Below are positions 6,685 to 6,780 of a stretch of DNA of 6,780 nt, piece after piece (position 1 is the stretch's first letter; each line of letters begins with the position of its first letter). This DNA comes from Candidatus Zhuqueibacterota bacterium (GTDB lineage Bacteria > SM23-31 > B21-G16), in assembly GCA_003644825.1 (NCBI GenBank), contig QNDJ01000090.1, forward strand, positions 1 to 6,780, given 5' to 3'. A program made the position numbers and the translations under genes. Under the pieces are notes generated by a model. It saw nothing but the letters and a program-made list of their open reading frames with translations, had not been told where the DNA came from and did not search any database.

Positions 6685-6780
6685 CACAGGAGATTCTCAG
6701 AAAATTTAAAATCTACGCTGCAGAACCAGCGGTTATTTATCTATTTATTTTTTTTGTAGTATTACTTGTATTATTTATAA
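6681..6780 (+). CDS. N-terminus of a membrane protein of unknown function (truncated by window edge)
   Basis: The ATG at 6681 overlaps the TGA of the response regulator gene (ATGA, 6681-6684), a classic arrangement for translational coupling; there is no good independent ribosome binding site (only AGGA at 6662-6665). The visible 33 codons read MTQEILRKFKIYAAEP, then a long run of Val, Ile, Leu and Phe that forms a membrane helix from about residue 17 onward. The frame remains open to the end of the window. The short basic N-terminal tail suggests the N-terminus faces the cytoplasm. Too little is visible to name a family. The tight coupling suggests it belongs to the same operon, as a regulated or accessory membrane component. 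Confidence 0.75.
   Translation, partial: MTQEILRKFKIYAAEPAVIYLFIFFVVLLVLFI

Overview
The window is AT-rich bacterial DNA with all genes on the + strand. A Sec signal peptide followed by an outer-membrane-type beta-barrel protein points to a Gram-negative (diderm) cell, and a sigma-54 activator with an intact GAFTGA loop points to an organism that uses sigma-54. The DUF5916 barrel protein, and the remnant of a TonB-dependent-receptor-like protein next to it, are typical of Bacteroidota-like and candidate-phylum diderms (KSB1, WOR-3 and Cloacimonadota types). Nothing here fixes the phylum.

Layout. Positions 66-2234 encode a secreted, outer-membrane DUF5916 protein with an N-terminal CBM9-like domain. 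Positions 2235-3119 (885 bp) hold no intact gene. This gap is not featureless: its right two thirds contain short protein-like stretches spread over three forward frames and broken by stops. The best of these (about 2753-2860) reads like a beta-strand segment of a TonB-dependent receptor, so I call the region a decayed outer-membrane receptor gene. The last 60 bp of the gap contain a plausible sigma-70-type promoter whose -35 box lies inside an 18-bp dyad.

Positions 3120-5309 encode a soluble sensor histidine kinase (XylR_N/V4R - coiled coil - PAS - PAS - HisKA - HATPase). One base after its stop comes an NtrC-type sigma-54-dependent response regulator (5311-6684). The stop of that gene overlaps (ATGA) the start of a third gene, truncated by the window edge, which begins with a short cytoplasmic tail and a transmembrane helix. 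The three are very likely one operon.

The most interesting point is the kinase. Its first 185 residues are the aromatic-effector sensing module that in XylR, DmpR and MopR is fused directly to a sigma-54 AAA+ activator. The zinc-ligand spacing and the His/Trp effector-contact pair of that module are preserved. Here the module drives a histidine kinase, and the sigma-54 activator is a separate, phosphorylation-controlled protein encoded next door: in effect a XylR/DmpR regulator split into a two-component system. The ligand and the target promoters are not shown by this sequence; I found no convincing sigma-54 (-24/-12) promoter by eye inside the window.
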